A program made the translations under genes and the position numbers. The notes beneath the pieces are model-generated. The model saw only the letters and a program-made list of their open reading frames with translations, made no database searches and had not been told where the DNA came from. Of a stretch of 32,346 nucleotides of DNA, positions 31,939-32,346 are shown one piece after another (position 1 is the stretch's first letter; each line of letters starts with the position of its first letter). The stretch is from an uncultured Collinsella sp. (GTDB taxonomy: Bacteria > Actinomycetota > Coriobacteriia > Coriobacteriales > Coriobacteriaceae): contig CALFGH010000131.1 in assembly GCA_937958315.1 (NCBI GenBank), positions 1 through 32,346 of the forward strand, in the 5' to 3' direction.

Positions 31939-32346
31939 ATGCAGCAGCTCACCGAACAAGAAAAGAAACGCATCCAGCGGTACTGCACATACCCCAAGAT
32001 CGCAGCGACCGCACTCGTCATGTCGTTCGTGGCATGCCTGTTGATGTTGCCGCTCCAAATGATCAACGATATCGCGTTCCACCAAAAGGAATTCCAACCC
32101 GCGGGCATATGTACCGCCATCGCACTCACCGCAATCGAACTCGCCATCTTTTGCTATTGCGCTCTTGCGCCGCGCTTTGGAATGCAGGGCAAACAGTGGA
32201 AGGAGCTGCAGAGCAGGCTTGCGGTAGCCCAGACTAACAAGGACCGTTCCGCGGAGGTCGCCGGCGTGCTTTCCGCGCAAGCTGCCGGCCGCATGCTCAA
32301 GAACAGCGATAACGATCTCGCGCGCGACCTGGGCGGTGCCGCCGAG
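31939..32346 (+). CDS. Membrane protein, 3' end outside window
   Basis: The visible 136 residues open with a basic stretch (MQQLTEQEKKRIQRYCTYPK), followed by two hydrophobic helices (IAATALVMSFVACLLMLPL and ICTAIALTAIELAIFCYCAL). A hydrophilic, helical segment then begins at APRFGMQGKQWKELQSRLAV. The ATG at 31939 has GAGG 4 nt upstream. An in-frame ATG at 31900 falls within about 8 nt of a TATACT -10 (31887-31892) and would be nearly leaderless. The gene runs off the right edge. No family is recognised. Confidence 0.65.
   Translation, partial: MQQLTEQEKKRIQRYCTYPKIAATALVMSFVACLLMLPLQMINDIAFHQKEFQPAGICTAIALTAIELAIFCYCALAPRFGMQGKQWKELQSRLAVAQTNKDRSAEVAGVLSAQAAGRMLKNSDNDLARDLGGAAE

Overview
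The window is a stretch of high-GC, densely coding chromosome. The gene content is an uncluttered housekeeping and transporter mix: class II UvrA-like protein, Tet(M)-like GTPase, RsmJ, RlmA, Ung, RF3, TrmO and Dus. Codons are rich in GCC, CTC and ATC, starts are often GTG, and small palindromic repeats are common. Together these fit a gut actinobacterium of the class Coriobacteriia, most likely Collinsella or a close relative. This is inferred from protein style and repeat types, not from a marker gene.

Layout. 1-5.5 kb, mostly minus strand: a truncated class II UvrA-like gene coupled to a GNAT acetyltransferase, an AAA+ ATPase with 10-bp iterons in its promoter, a Tet(M)-family GTPase and a second GNAT. 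5.6-8.4 kb: a small Cys/His protein, the rRNA methyltransferases RsmJ and RlmA, and two small membrane proteins. 8.6-12.8 kb: a MATE exporter, a LysR regulator divergent from an EamA transporter, and uracil-DNA glycosylase. 12.8-16 kb, minus strand: an SDR oxidoreductase behind a VUT/YhhQ queuosine-precursor transporter whose leader looks like a preQ1-I riboswitch, then release factor 3. 16.1-16.44 kb: an 80-bp-period array of four stem-loops. 16.5-18.5 kb: a YtrA-type GntR / ABC-ATPase / ABC-2 permease operon. 18.8-22.2 kb: a second EamA transporter, a ClC-type channel, a LOG-family hydrolase and a 2TM potassium channel. 22.4-25.8 kb: an EvgS-like hybrid histidine kinase and a NimA-like flavoprotein. 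25.8-29.2 kb: PatB/MalY C-S lyase, TrmO, an XRE-zinc ribbon-TipAS regulator and glutaredoxin. 29.2-30.44 kb: a small AT-richer island bracketed by two direct copies of a composite hairpin repeat, with inverted repeats, a perfect 29-bp palindrome and a frameshifted RHH antitoxin-like gene. 30.4-32.3 kb: a Dus enzyme, a 182-bp inverted-repeat element, and the start of a membrane protein.

How it works together. Most genes are single units or two-gene operons; there is no large biosynthetic or defence cluster. RNA modification recurs (RsmJ, RlmA, TrmO, Dus, queuosine-precursor uptake). The least ordinary content is non-coding. The four-unit array has constant arm, loop and spacer lengths and lies between the divergent prfC and GntR-ABC genes. 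Two paired hairpins keep an invariant 17-nt loop and show a compensatory stem change. GGGAC-centred palindromes are scattered at gene ends. The array and the 29.2-31.7 kb repeat-rich stretch are the best candidates for something undescribed.
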